Part shown: one piece after another, positions 11,640-23,071 of the stretch
Numbering within the stretch: the first letter of the stretch is position 1
Layout of the letters: every line of letters starts with the position of its first letter
Source of the DNA: Cochliopodium minus
Taxonomy: Eukaryota > Discosea > Himatismenida > Cochliopodiidae
Assembly (NCBI GenBank): GCA_024220525.1
Contig: JAMYWO010000291.1
Location: 1 to 46,992, forward strand
DNA length: 46,992 nt
Direction: 5' to 3'
Made by a program: the position numbers and the translations under genes
The notes under the pieces: model-generated
The model's database searches: none
Told to the model about the DNA's origin: nothing
Seen by the model: the letters and a program-made list of their open reading frames with translations, nothing else

Positions 11640-11743
11640 TATTTTTTATTTTTTATTTTTATTGATTTGTTTTTATTTTTTTATTTTTTTATTTTTTTAT
11701 TTTTTTATTTTTTTATTTTTTTATTTTTTTATTTTTTTATTTT
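11640..11743. repeat. (TTTTTTTA)n array abutting the gap
   Basis: T-rich 8-mer array (about eleven units) in the intron after the last visible C2 exon. It runs directly into the N run. Its unit and strand differ from the A-rich array on the other side of the gap. Confidence 0.85.
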
Positions 11744-11881
11744 NNNNNNNNNNNNNNNNNNNNNNNNNNNNNNNNNNNNNNNNNNNNNNNNNNNNNNNNN
11801 NNNNNNNNNNNNNNNNNNNNNNNNNNNNNNNNNNNNNNNNNNNNNNNNNNNNNNNNNNNNNNNNNNNNNNNNNNNNNNNNN
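11744..11881. other. Assembly gap (138 N)
   Basis: Run of n. Left of it is a C2-gene intron ending in T-rich repeat. Right of it is intron 16 of a CLU-LRR-SPRY gene starting in (TAAAAAA)n. The flanks belong to different genes, so the stated gap size need not be real. Confidence 0.99.
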
Positions 11882-11952
11882 TAAAAAATAAAAAATAAAA
11901 AATAAAAAATAAAAAATAAAAAATAAAAAATAAAAAATAAAAAATAAAAAAT
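11882..11952. repeat. (TAAAAAA)n heptamer array after the gap
   Basis: About ten A-rich heptamers in the intron upstream of the first visible exon of copy C. The identical unit on the same strand ends the window (about 46915-46992), in the same intron of copy E. Confidence 0.9.
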
Positions 11953-11990
11953 GAAATATTAAAAATAAAAAATAAAAAATTGTTATTTAG

Positions 11991-13549
11991 ACAAATTTTG
12001 AAATATTCTTAAATTGGGGAAAACTTTTGTTGCAAATGGGAGAAATTTGGATTACAAAGGCGGTCAGATTAGAATACACTGAAGGAGAGAAAGTGTTGGA
12101 GTCAGTTGCCTATGAAAAAGCCCGCAAAATTTTTGTGAAGGCTGGTGAAGTTTTGTCCAATGCTCTTTCCTTGTCAGACTGTTTTCAACCTATTTACAGT
12201 TCGGCAAAAATGTATTTATTAATGGGTAAAATTTTTATTTTATTTTATTATTTTATTTTTTATTATGTTAAGAAATATTTTTTAATTTTGCAAAATTTTT
12301 TTTATTTAGAAATTTATTTTTTTTTTCAAAATTTCTTTCATTTCATTTTTCAACATTTTTTTAAAGCACAAACTGCTGAAGGAGTGAACCAAAGATTGCT
12401 ATATTTTTGTGCTTATGAACTTTATCTTTCTATTATTATTTCCAAAAACGTTTCTAAAGTTAAACATATCAATCCCAATTTCATCTTTGAATATTCTTGC
12501 ATTTTGAGGTTAAAAAAAAAAAGATTTTTATTTTAAAAACTTATTATCTTTTTTTAATTTTTTAGATGGATAGCTGTTTTGGGATTAAACAAATCAAGCA
12601 TTATTTTGGGAGAAGCAGCAAGACTCATTGAAAAATGCTTCAAATATAAAATGAGTATTCGAATTTTTCTTTTATTTTTTATTTTTTATTTTTTATTTTT
12701 TATTTTTTATTTTTTATTTTTTATTTTTTATTTTTTATTTTTTATTTTTAGGACAAATAGACGATATATTCACTTCATTAAATTTTAGATCAGACAAGAT
12801 GAGTGATAAACTAGAAATAGTTTCGATGTTGAGAGTGGGTTGTTTCTCCTTTTTCATTCTCCAAAAGATTGCCAAGATCATCCGGGACAACAACATCAAA
12901 AAACTCGATTTCTCCAACATTACCACCGTCACTTCCTACTCTGTCCTAAAACTCAACGAGCTCATTAAAAATGTCAAAGTTCTAAACTTGGATGGATGTA
13001 TAAATATCAATGATAATGTATTTAGGTAAAAAATAAAATTTCTTTTACTTTTAAATTTTATTTGGATTGATCTTTAAAATTTTTTTTTGGAATTGAAAAA
13101 TTGTTTAAATTTTATTTGAATTCATCTTTAAAATTTTTTTAAAATCCAAAACTGTTTTTAAAATTTAAATTTTGATATCTTTTTTTGATATTAATTATTA
13201 TTTAAATTATAAAAATTTTTTGTTCAACAAATTTTAATATTTTTCTTTTTTGTTTTTTAAAAAAAAAATTTTTTTTTTTTGAATTAGTAACTTGAAAAAT
13301 TTGGAGAATTTGAAAGTCTTGAGACTAGAAAATTGTACTGTCACTGATTACGGAGTAGGCTATCTCATTGAATTGCAGAAGCTCAAAAAGTTGAATTTGT
13401 CGAATTGTTTGAATGTCACCAACACATCCATAGAGTTTCTTTCTTCTTCAGAGTCCCTAAAGAGTATTTCATTAAGAAATTGTAGAAATGTGACAAATGA
13501 GGGAATTGAAATCTTTAATCATAGTAATTTTTTTATTTTTTTTTAAATT

Positions 13550-13580
<31 letters not shown>

Positions 13581-14919
13581 TATTTTTATTTTAAATTTTT
13601 TTTTTTTATTTTTTAAATTAATTTTTTTTTAGAATACATTAATTTGAGGAAAATAGATATCAGATGGAATAACGCAATCACTTATGAAACTATTTCCCAA
13701 CTCAAGAAAAACAGACCTCATCTAAAAATTCTTCATACAGCTTGTCCCTCCTTCATATGCAAAGAGGGAGTTGGTAACAAAATTTTTTTTTATTTTATAT
13801 TTTATTGATTTCATTATTTTTATCATTAATTTTTTAATTTATATATATATATTTTTTTTTTTTTAAATTATTTTTTCTCAATTTTTTTTTTTTAATTTTT
13901 TTTTAATATTTTAAAAAAAGATCAGAGTATTGTGATTGAAGGGAATGTTATCACCTTTACTAAAAAAGGAGTCACTCCCTTGATGGTAAAGGCAAACGCT
14001 CCCATTCCAAGAGATATCGGTGTTTTTTATTTCGAAATAAAAATTTTGGAAGAGGGAGAAGACAAAGCGTAAAATAAAAAATAAAATACATATTTCATAC
14101 ATTATTTTTGTTAACATTAACATTAATGTTCATTTTATTTTTTTTATTTTTAGTAATGGAATAGGTTTAGGTAAAATTTTAATTCTTAAATTTTGATTTA
14201 GTTATCAAAAAAAAAATCTTTTTTAATTTCAAAAAAAAAATATTAGCACAAATATCTCATTCATTAACTGGAATGCCTGGTTGGTTTGCTGGTTCATTTG
14301 GATATCACGTAAAAAAATTTATTTTAGAAAATAAAAATTTGATTTTATCTTTTTTCTTTTTTTTGTTGTTACTAATCTATTAGGGAGATGACGGTTATAA
14401 ATTCATTGGAGACAAAATTGGATATGAAGAATACGGGCCTCCTTGTAACACTTTTTAAAAACAGATTTTTAACAAATTTTTTAATTTTTAATTTTACAAA
14501 AAAAAAAATCAAAAAGATGGGTAAAAATTTTATTAATTATTCATTTTTAATTAAAACCCAATCTTTATTTTCAAAAAGTAAAAACGATGTTGTGGGATTA
14601 GGTTGGGACCAAGAAAATGACTCTGTATTTTTTACCAAAAATGGTAATTTTTAATTTAATTTTTTTGATTTTAATTTATTTTAAACTTTTTTTCTAAACA
14701 GGAAAAGATCTTGGGGTTGCTTTTGAGAAAGTTTCTCGTATTACAAAGGATAAAAGCTTTTATCCTGTTATTGGTTCTTTCACTGTAAGCTCCTCTATTT
14801 CTGTCAACTTTGCGGAGAATTTCGTTTTTGATATGAAAAAGTACATAGAGAACCGAATCGTTAGTAACAAGAGCCAAGAAAAGATCCAATTTGTTTATAA
14901 TTCAAAAGAAGATAACTAA
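11991..14919 (+). CDS. CLU-LRR-SPRY protein, 3' part (copy C)
   Basis: Thirteen exons: 11991-12225, 12367-12508, 12566-12654, 12752-13025, 13288-13523, 13633-13773, 13921-14068, 14154-14170, 14247-14308, 14384-14444, 14517-14520, 14579-14643, 14702-14919 (TAA). They encode the TPR-like helices (SNALSLSDCFQPIYSSAKMY), the cysteine-type LRRs (LKKLNLSNCLNVTNTSIEFL) and an intact SPRY domain (ISHSLTGMPGWFAGSFGYH, GLGWDQENDSVFFTKNGKDL) with a longer tail than copies A and B. The first exon fuses what are exons 17 and 18 in copies B and D, so that intron is lost. The 4-nt microexon ATGG and the 17-nt exon are both kept. No CLU core precedes it because of the gap. The exon content begins exactly where copy E stops, and E+C is a whole number of codons, so E and C are probably halves of one gene. 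Copy D begins 201 bp downstream. Confidence 0.87.
12668..12749. repeat. (TTTTTTA)n array in a copy C intron
   Basis: About twelve T6A heptamers filling the intron between 12654 and 12752. It shows that these arrays occur inside genes. Confidence 0.9.
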
Positions 14920-15120
14920 TTGAAATGGGAGAAAAATAAAATGTTAAATAGATTTTCAATGTTTTTTTTTAAATTAATTAATAATCCAAAATATTTAAAT
15001 ATTTTTGTATTTTTTTCCTTCAATTCTCATTTCTTTTTCAAGACTTTGGAAGAGGTAACTTTTTGAAGACTTTTTCAGTTTGTTAACATTTCATAAAATA
15101 TAAAAAAAAGTCAATTTGAA

Positions 15121-18100
15121 ATGGAGGTTAATTTGTTTGAATCTCAAGATAAAAAGGATGGTGAAAATTATAAAATAGCTATTGGAGATGATGATGAAGA
15201 GGATCCTTTTGCACCACCTTCTCCTATGAACCCAAATATGAATGAAAATAATTATAATACCAAATATCACCATCTTAGCGAATCAGACAACAATATAAAT
15301 CTATCAGATGGAAATATAAAGATAATAAACAATAATTATACAGAAATAAATAATAATAATTATAATGGTAACGATAGCGGCAATAGTTTGAATAATAGCA
15401 ATAATTATTTGATAGAGAATGAGAATTATAAAGAATTGGTTGATCCTAACAAAAAAATGAATATATTAGAAGATAATTTTTATTCAGAAAAGCTAAATAA
15501 TTTTCAGCAAGAGCAAGAGGATGGAGAAACCACAGATTACAAGGAAATAGTCAATTATTTAGCCAGATCTGATGATATGTTGGATGAAAGCACTGAATAT
15601 ATCAAAATCAATGATATTGGCTACAAGGAAATAGGGGATCCTAAATTCAATCCCAAAAAATTGAAGAATGATCCCAAATCACCCAATATGCCCAACAAAT
15701 GGAATTTCATGGGAAGCCCATCGACCAATAATCTCGAGAATATCTCCAATGTGCAGAATGATGTCATAAGCTCGAATGATCCTCTTGAAATCATAAAGGG
15801 CAAAGTATTAAAAATGAATAGAGATGAAGTGAGGGTAAAGAAAAAAAAAACAAAGAATAAATAATAATAATTGAAATTCTTCATTTATTTAATTATTGAT
15901 TCTTCTAATAACCAAATTCATTGTTATTTTTCTAATTTAATATCATTTTAGAAATTGATGCATGATATGATCGATAATAATCCAGATCCAAAATTAATGT
16001 TGATTGAAATGGCAAAACATAATCCTTTTCTGTAACATTTATTTTCAAAATTTTAATTTTTTTTATCAAATCTGAACTATCAAAAAAATAAAAAATAAAG
16101 AAATTTGGTTGAAAAGAGCCTTGATCTACCAACAACAAACACATTTAACTTATCTTGGAACGAAAAGTTCCAAAATTTGGTTGCTGGAGGAGAAGACAAA
16201 TATGAAGAGTTGACGGAATTAGGAAACGATTTTGTCGCTTCTGCTTCTAAATATGGAAAAATAATCATTTCTGAGCTTTATTTAAATTATAACGAAAAAA
16301 CAATCAAACCTTTAACTATAGGAGGTAAATCTAAAATTTAATTATATTCATTTTAATATTTTTTATTTTTTATATTATTTTTTTTATTTGTTGATTATTT
16401 ATTTTATTAGGGGTGATGGGAGGATTGAAATATTGTTGTCAAGGAATATTCTTCAAATTTGCATTGGATACTGAAAAGGGAATGTATAAAGGAGATCAAA
16501 ATGCAATGAAATCTGCGGGACGTAAAATCTATCATTTTCAATATTTTTCCATAATTTTTTATCTTTATTTTAAAAAGATGAATTAAAAAGTTTGATAAGT
16601 ATTACAAATTGTCGAATTGAAGGTAATTATAATTTATAAATAAAAAGCATTTAATATTTTTTAAAATACAATTATTTTTTTTTATTAAAATTTTAACAAT
16701 TACTTTTTAATTAGGAATACATCTTCCATTGATGGCACTGATAGATTATAGAGGATACAGGTTGATTTGTTCTACCATTCTTCCTATTTCAAAACATACT
16801 CTCAAATATGGGTCTGCAGGTCTCATTTATATTTTCTTTTTTCTTTGTCACCTTTTGTTACCTTTTGTTTATTATGATTATTTAATAAAACAGACGGAGG
16901 AAAAACTGCTTTCAATGAATCTCAAGTTGTTAGTGAAAAAATGGAATTGTTAGCTAAAGTACTTAATATCAGTGAACACAAAGTTAAAAACCCCTTTAAA
17001 TGCTAAAGTTTACTTTTGATTTTTAATATACTTTTTTTTTTTCTTTTGGATAGGTTTTGAATGTAAATATTTTTGGACCTGGTGACATTGAAGGACACAT
17101 TGGAACAGATGGGAGATTTTGTAAAACCAATTTTCATTATTTCTTTATTTTGTTTTTATTTTATTTTTGAATCAGATCTCATTGATCTTGCGAGATTATT
17201 CCCTCCTGAAACTCCAAAGAAGGTTTCTCCTCATACTATTTGGTTTCAACTTTTGAGGTAAATAATTTTTTGTTTTGTTTTAATGTGATACAAAATTTTT
17301 TTCAAAAAAAAAATATATAGACCTGAATTTGTTAGAACTTTGAAGTAAGAATTATTTTTAAACATCAAAAAAAAAATAATAAATACTTTTCAAATATTAT
17401 TTATTAATTTTTTAAATAGGACACCTCTTTGTTCAGGTATTTTTTTTTCACATTTTTTCAATTTATTAATATTTTTACATTTCTTTTTTTCATAAAAAAA
17501 GATACATTCTCAGGTTGGGATAAAAATGATCCAAGAAAGAAAAATCACATTAAAGATGTCAAAACAGCAGTCCAACATTTACATCAACATGTTATCCCTG
17601 AATTTGCTGAAAAGTTGGATTCAATTATCAGTAATGATTCTAATTCTGATCTCAGAATTTCAGAAATGCTTCACAGAGAAGGTATTAATTGTAGACATTT
17701 GGGTTATGTCAGAAATTTATGTAAAGAAAAAATTGCTTTACAAAATCTCATCACAGAGATGGTAAAAAAATAACATTATTTTTTAATTTTTTTTACTAAG
17801 ATATTAATAAATTTAATTTGTTTTAATTTTAATTTTCATCATTTCTAAATTATTTTATTTTTTAAAAAGGTTGCAAGAGCTTTGAAAGTAAGAATTCAGT
17901 CAAAATTGAGAGAAGAAATGAAAAAATTAAGATTATCAGAAGAAGAACCATACAGAATCCTTCTCGTCAAAGAATTCAACCTAATACTGGGCTGTCACAA
18001 AGGTTCCACATATTTTTGGACCCAAAAAGTAAAAACTTTGGTTATTGAGAAGTTCGGACATAAAGCTCTTTTTGAAGAAGAAAAATCAACCACTCATGAT

Positions 18101-19819
18101 TTGAGATTTTCTTTGGTTTCTTCCACTTTACTTTTCAATAAGATTTTCCATCTAGTTGGTGTAAAATTGACCAAAAAAGCAAAGAGAGATCTTTTCTTGA
18201 ATTTAGAAAAGAGTACTACTCGTTTTGAGTTTATTTGTAAAAAAACATTTTTTTTTTTGTTATTGTTTTTTGTTAATTTATTTATTTTTAGCTAATGATA
18301 TTGATAAAATGTTTGCAAGAGGTAAAATTTTTTAAATTTTTATTTTTATTTCTAAAAATTTTTTTTTGACAGTAAAACATAGTAATTTAATTGATTTTTC
18401 AGCAAGTTGTTCTCTTGTTAAAAAGTACTAAAATTAATCTTTTTTTTTTCAAATTTAATTCCAATTTTTTCTTTTTTAAAGGGCATATTCTTTGTACGAG
18501 AAAAAAAATGGAGAAGCAGAATGTTTGAGAATGTTTAAAATGGCAAACACAAAGTTCAAAGATGCAGCTGCATCTCTATCTGTAAAGAAAAAAAAACAAT
18601 TAAAAATACTTTAAGAAAAAAAAAATAAATAATTTTTTAAAAAAAATAAAAGACAAATCCTGAAATATTTTTGAAATGGTAATTTCTATTTAAATAAAAA
18701 TTTTTTGTCATGAATTATTTTTTTTAAAAAATTAAAGGGGAGGACTTTTGTTACAGATGGGAGAAATTTGGATCACAAAGACTGTCAGATTAGAAAGTGT
18801 GAAAGACTTAAAGGGGAACATTTTTGAACAACCTTCCTACATCAAAGCCCACAAGATCATGAAGAAGGCCGGTGAAGTTTTTTCCAATGCTCTCACTCTC
18901 TCTGACTGTTTTCAATCTGTCTACAACTCCGCAAAAGTTTATTTATTAATGGGTAAAAAAAAATTTACTATTTAATTCAAGTTATTTTTATTTTTATTTT
19001 TAAATTATTAATTTCTTTTAATTAATTTTTTTTATTTTTTTTTTTTTGATAGCACAAACTGCAGAAGGTGTTAACCAGAGACTTTTGTATTTATGTGCTT
19101 GTGAACTTTATTTGTCAATTATCAAGTCTAAAAATCAAGCACTTAGAAATTTTATTACTCCTTCTTTTATTTTCGAATATTCATGCATATTGAGGTAAAA
19201 AAAAAAGAAATTTTATCAAATAAATTACAAAAATAACAAAAAAATTATTAGGTGGTCTGGTGTTTTAGGAATTTATGAGGCAGGAAGAGTATTGTTTGAA
19301 GAGTCTGCAAGATTAATTGAAAAATGCATGAACTTTCAAATGCGTAATTTTTTTTTTTTTTAATTTAATTTTTTGATGTTTTTTCATATTTTATTTTTTA
19401 TTTTTTTATTTTATTTATTTTTTATTATTTTATTTTTTATTTTTTATTTTTTATTTTTTGTTTTTTATTTTTTATTTTTTATTTTTTATTTTTTATTTTT
19501 TATTTTTATTCGATTTATTTTTTATTTTTATTTTTTATTTTTAAATAGCACAAATGGAAAACATTTTTTCGTCTCTTGACTTTACCTCCAAAAAATTGAA
19601 GGATAAACTAGAAGCAGTATCCATGCTTAGAGCTTCTATTTATTCACAGCAAATCTTGAGAAAAATAGTTCAAAGACTGATTTTTGACAGAACAACAGAG
19701 TTAGACTTTTCCAACATTTTTGCGATGAACACGATTATAGTTGAGAAACTTGTTGAAGTGGAGAATCTGAGCATTTTGAGGTTGAATTATTGTCCTTACA
19801 TTGATGATCGGATATTCAA
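15121..19819 (+). CDS. CLU-LRR-SPRY protein, 5' part (copy D)
   Basis: 21 exons: 15121-15834, 15952-16031, 16101-16324, 16411-16521, 16578-16622, 16715-16819, 16894-16982, 17054-17120, 17176-17257, 17321-17344, 17420-17436, 17502-17761, 17870-18236, 18292-18321, 18373-18424, 18482-18581, 18653-18678, 18738-18952, 19053-19194, 19252-19343, 19549-19819. The start is the ATG opening an acidic, Asn-rich, disordered region (DGENYK, EEDPFAPPSP, repeated NYKEL/DYKEI/GYKEI, closing DPLEIIKGKV). Then come the CLU core (LSWNEKFQNLVAGGEDKYEE, GTDGRF, IDLARLFPPETPKK, LLRPEFVRTL), the central helical region (EMLHREGINCRHLGYVR), TPR-like helices, and the segment before the LRRs. It ends in phase 2 at an intron donor, and the LRR and SPRY exons are absent before the n at 20086. 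Copy A begins with the next expected exon in the matching phase; D+A would give 1335 residues. Confidence 0.88.
19384..19546. repeat. T-rich heptamer-like array in a copy D intron
   Basis: TTTTTTA-type units, slightly degenerate, filling the intron between 19343 and 19549 of copy D. Confidence 0.85.
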
Positions 19820-20007
19820 GTAATTTTTTATTTTTATTTTTTATTTAATTTTTTATTTTTTACTTTTTAAAATCTTTTCATTTCAAGTTTAATATTAATT
19901 TTATTTCCTATCATTAATTTTTTTAAATGTTTAATGTTAATATTTTATTTAAATTTGAAAATTATTTTTATTTTTTAATTTTTATTTTTTATTTTTTATT
20001 TTATTGA

Positions 20008-20085
20008 AAATTAATTTTTATTTTTTATTTTTTATTTTTTATTTTTTATTTTTTATTTTTTATTTTTTATTTTTTATTTTTTATT
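20008..20085. repeat. (TTTTTTA)n array ending at the ambiguous base
   Basis: About ten T6A heptamers in the truncated intron after exon 21 of copy D, ending at the single n (20086). It matches the array at positions 1-63. Confidence 0.9.
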
Positions 20086-20086
20086 N

Positions 20087-20176
20087 TAGACATGTCCAAA
20101 TATTACAACTTTGTTAGCGGATATAAAATTTTTACTAACAAAATTGAGACCGTTGTAATATTTTTGGACATCCCTA
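20087..20176. mobile_element. Short TA-flanked inverted-repeat element (MITE-like)
   Basis: The left arm 20087-20109 (TAGACATGTCCAAATATTAC...) matches the reverse complement of 20152-20176 (TAGGGATGTCCAAAAATATT...) with two mismatches and a 2-nt indel. Inner TTTGTTAG/CTAACAAA parts also pair around a 17-nt centre. Both ends are bounded by TA, as for Tc1/mariner-like elements. It is about 90 bp with no coding capacity, so it is a MITE or solo hairpin. It sits directly after the n. Family assignment is a guess from the TA ends and the GTCCAAA-type terminus. Confidence 0.55.
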
Positions 20177-20241
20177 GATATTAACATTATAAAAAAAAAA
20201 TAATTTTTTGGAAAAAATTGTTTTTTTATATTCCTTTTAAG

Positions 20242-21422
20242 ATTTAAAGCAGTTTGGGAATCAGTGGAAAAACCATTGCATTATTATGAAAATAACTTGA
20301 GTGGAACAGTAAACTTGTTAGAACTGATGCAAAAATACAAAGTTAAAAACATCATTTTCTCCTCTTCTGCTACTGTTTATGACATTTCTAAGAGTAATCC
20401 TCCTTTCGTAGAAACTAATCCACTTGGTGCAATTAATCCATATGGGAGAACCAAAGAAATGATGGAAAAAGTAAATTTTTAAAATTAAAAAAATAATATT
20501 CTTATTCTTTTTTTGAATGAAAATTTTTTATCATTATTTCTATTTTAAAACAAGAAAAAAAAATGAGAAATAATTGGAAGAATTATTTTGTTAATAAGAA
20601 AAAAAATGATTGTTTTATTTTTTTAATTTATAAAAAGTTTTAAATTTTTTTTTGCAAAAATTAAATTTTTTGGTACATTTTCTTTCATTATTTTGATTTT
20701 AATGTTTAAAAATAAATAAATAAGATTTTGACAGATTGGGGAAATATTTTTGACGCATCAATTGTTATTCTCCGCTATTTCAATCCAGTTGGAGCACATC
20801 CTTCAGGTTTAATCGGAGAAAACCCAGTGGGTGTTCCAAACAACTTGTTTCCCTTTATTTCTCAAGTGGCAGTGGGAAGAAGGGAGCTCGTCAAAATTTA
20901 TGGTAAAGACTATAACACCAAAGATGGTACTGCTGAGAGGGATTTCATTCACGTCATGGATATTTCTAACGCTCATATTTTGGCCATGAAGAAGTTTGGT
21001 GATGCGGGAGTTCATGTGTATAACATTGGTACAATAATTTTTATTTTATTTTTGATTAATTTATTTTCTATTAAATAAAAAATTTGAAACTATTTAAATT
21101 GTTAGTTTAATTTTATTTTAATTTAATTTGATTTTTTAAAAAGAAAAAAGAAATCCCTCATTAATCAAAATTTTTAAATTTTTTATTCTCTTAAGGTACT
21201 GGAAAAGCAACTTCAGTTTTGACTGTTGTAAATGCACTCACTGAAGCTATTGGTAAAAAAATCCCTTATCAATTTTTTGAAAAGAGAAATGGTGACGCTG
21301 CCTCCACTTTTTGTGATCCTTCAAAAGCTAAAAGGGAGTTGGGTTTCGAAGCAAAATATAACTTAGCAGATATGTGTAGAGATACTTGGAACTGGCAAAA
21401 AAAGAATCCAAGTGGATATTAA
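20242..21422 (+). CDS. GALE: UDP-galactose 4-epimerase, N terminus missing
   Basis: Three visible exons: 20242-20470, 20725-21028, 21196-21422 (TAA). The enzyme interconverts UDP-glucose and UDP-galactose in the cytosol (Leloir pathway). Visible signatures: [20 protein letters not shown], the active-site strand [10 protein letters not shown], the catalytic YxxxK as NPYGRTK, then [44 protein letters not shown] and the C-terminal [11 protein letters not shown]. It aligns with the family from about residue 90 onwards. The first 75 to 90 residues, with the GxxGxxG nucleotide-binding loop, are absent because upstream lies the inverted repeat, the n and an unrelated gene. The first exon opens in phase 2, giving Gly-Phe-Lys-Ala if the missing exon ends in GG. 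The break looks like an assembly join rather than decay, since the rest is well conserved. Confidence 0.93.
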
Positions 21423-21832
21423 TCTTTTTTATTTATTTATTAAAACAGTAAAAAAACAAAATTACTATTGCATCACTTCAAATCATAAGAACTGAAAAGA
21501 CAAAAAAAAATTTTGAAGAGTCTTTGATGACCTCTCACCTTTTTGATTTATTAATACTGCACAGATAGAGAAGGCTTGAAACAAATAATGAATTAGATAA
21601 TTTACAATAAATGAAATCGTTTTTGGGTATATTTGCTTAATGAAATACTGTAATTGAATAAACACAAAATAATGAAGAACTCTAATTAATTAGATTTTGT
21701 TAATAATTCATTTAAATAAAAAATCAAATATATAAAAAATAAAATAAAAAATTGAGAAAAATTCATTTTGAGGCAAGTATAATTTTGATAACCAACATAA
21801 TATTCAATTATTCAACTATTCTCAATAAAGAA
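21423..21832. other. Intergenic, GALE to Mpv17-family gene
   Basis: 410 bp of AT-rich sequence between tandem genes. An open frame runs into the Mpv17 start from upstream without an ATG. I see no RNA gene or motif. Confidence 0.5.
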
Positions 21833-22595
21833 ATGTCAGGCATTTGGAAAAAATATTTGCAATTATTGGATACCAGTCCATTGATCACCAAATCAATCAC
21901 TTCTGGAGTATTGGTTGCTGGAGGAGATGCAGTTGCTCAATTATTCATTGAAAAGGCACCCACCTATGATTTTGGAAGGACTTTGAGATTCGGAACCTTT
22001 GGAACCTTATTTGTGGGGCCAGTAATGCATAGTAAAAACAATATAAAATAGATATATTAACGATATATACCTTCCAAAATCTATCTTAAAAATATATGTA
22101 CAATAAATTCAAATATATTGAATCTATTTCTTTATTCAACTTTTCTCTTTAACCAATCCTTTTTTTTTTTGTTTTCCAGAATGGTATGCTGTATTGCAAA
22201 AATTATTTCCTGCTGATAATATGTCATCTGCAGTCAAAAAATTGATGATGGATCAAGTGATCTTTGCACCTTTCATTGTCGCATCCTTCTTCACTGGAAT
22301 AACACTATTGGAAGGACAAGGATTCGGTGAAGTGAAGAAAAAATTCCAAAACAGTTATTTGGAGGCAATGAAAATGAATTATTTCATTTGGCCTGCTGCA
22401 CAATCTATCACTTTTACTGTCATCCCATATAATTTGCGTGTTCCTTGGGTATCTTGTGTTTCTTTGGTTTGGAACACTGTATTGAGTCTCATCACCAACA
22501 AAAACAACAATAATAATGCTTCTCAAGATGCTGATAATAAGAATGCTAATAACAGCACCAAAATTGTTGCTATTGATGAAAAGAGATCCAAATAA
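21833..22595 (+). CDS. Mpv17/PMP22-family membrane protein
   Basis: Two exons, 21833-22031 and 22180-22595 (TAA), 204 residues. The ATG at 21833 begins MSGIWKKYLQLLDTSPLITK, the typical family opening, followed by TSGVLVAGGDAVAQ, GTFGTLFVGPVMHKWY across the intron, MMDQVIFAPF, NYFIWPAAQSITFTVIPYNL and WVSCVSLVWNTVLS. These are the four short membrane segments and the C-terminal W-x-W-N-x-x-L block of the family. Members sit in the inner mitochondrial or peroxisomal membrane and form channels or support mtDNA upkeep (family knowledge). A hydrophilic Asn-rich tail follows residue about 175. Which organelle this member serves cannot be told. Confidence 0.93.
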
Positions 22596-23071
22596 AAATA
22601 ATTATATTTATTTTTGATCTATCAGAAAATTCGAAAGAATTTTTCTCAAATAAAATTTTTTTCATAAATTGGACATCTTCTTTTGGATATTTCAAGCATT
22701 TTAAAAAATGTGCAGATAATCATTCAAAAAATTCAAAAATTCAGTTTATAAATAAATTTAAATATAAAAAAAAAACGAACTTTTTTAATCAAATGTGTTT
22801 ATCTTTTGTTCAAATTATGACTTTTTATCTAAATATGTAAGTGATTAAAGGTGAGGATAATAATATAATTTATTTAGTGTATAAATTTAAATTGAAAATA
22901 AAGGTATTCAACAAATTTGAAGAGGGAAAAATATTTTTACATATATCTGTTATTATACCAAACAATTGGAAAGTGTGATTATGATTTTCTTTTTTTAATT
23001 ATAACCCTTTCCTAAAAATTTATTAAATTAGAAATGATAGATAAGTGAAAATGATCTACTCTTCTCTCTTA
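22596..23071. promoter_or_regulatory. Intergenic region upstream of the U1 snRNA
   Basis: 476 bp with no reading frame of note. It must include the Mpv17-gene terminator and the U1 promoter. A slightly GC-richer patch, TTAATTATAACCCTTTCCTA at about 22994-23013, lies 60 to 80 nt before the RNA start, where a proximal sequence element would be expected. A single example cannot establish it as a motif. Confidence 0.35.

Noticed and set aside
11469-11898. Open frames running through the N run
   Set aside because: They are produced by unknown bases and T-rich repeat, with no coding support.
11335-12225. C2 domain fused to the LRR-SPRY gene across the gap
   Set aside because: The flanking exon phases differ (1 versus 0), the repeats on the two sides are different units, and copy E supplies the missing half of C exactly.
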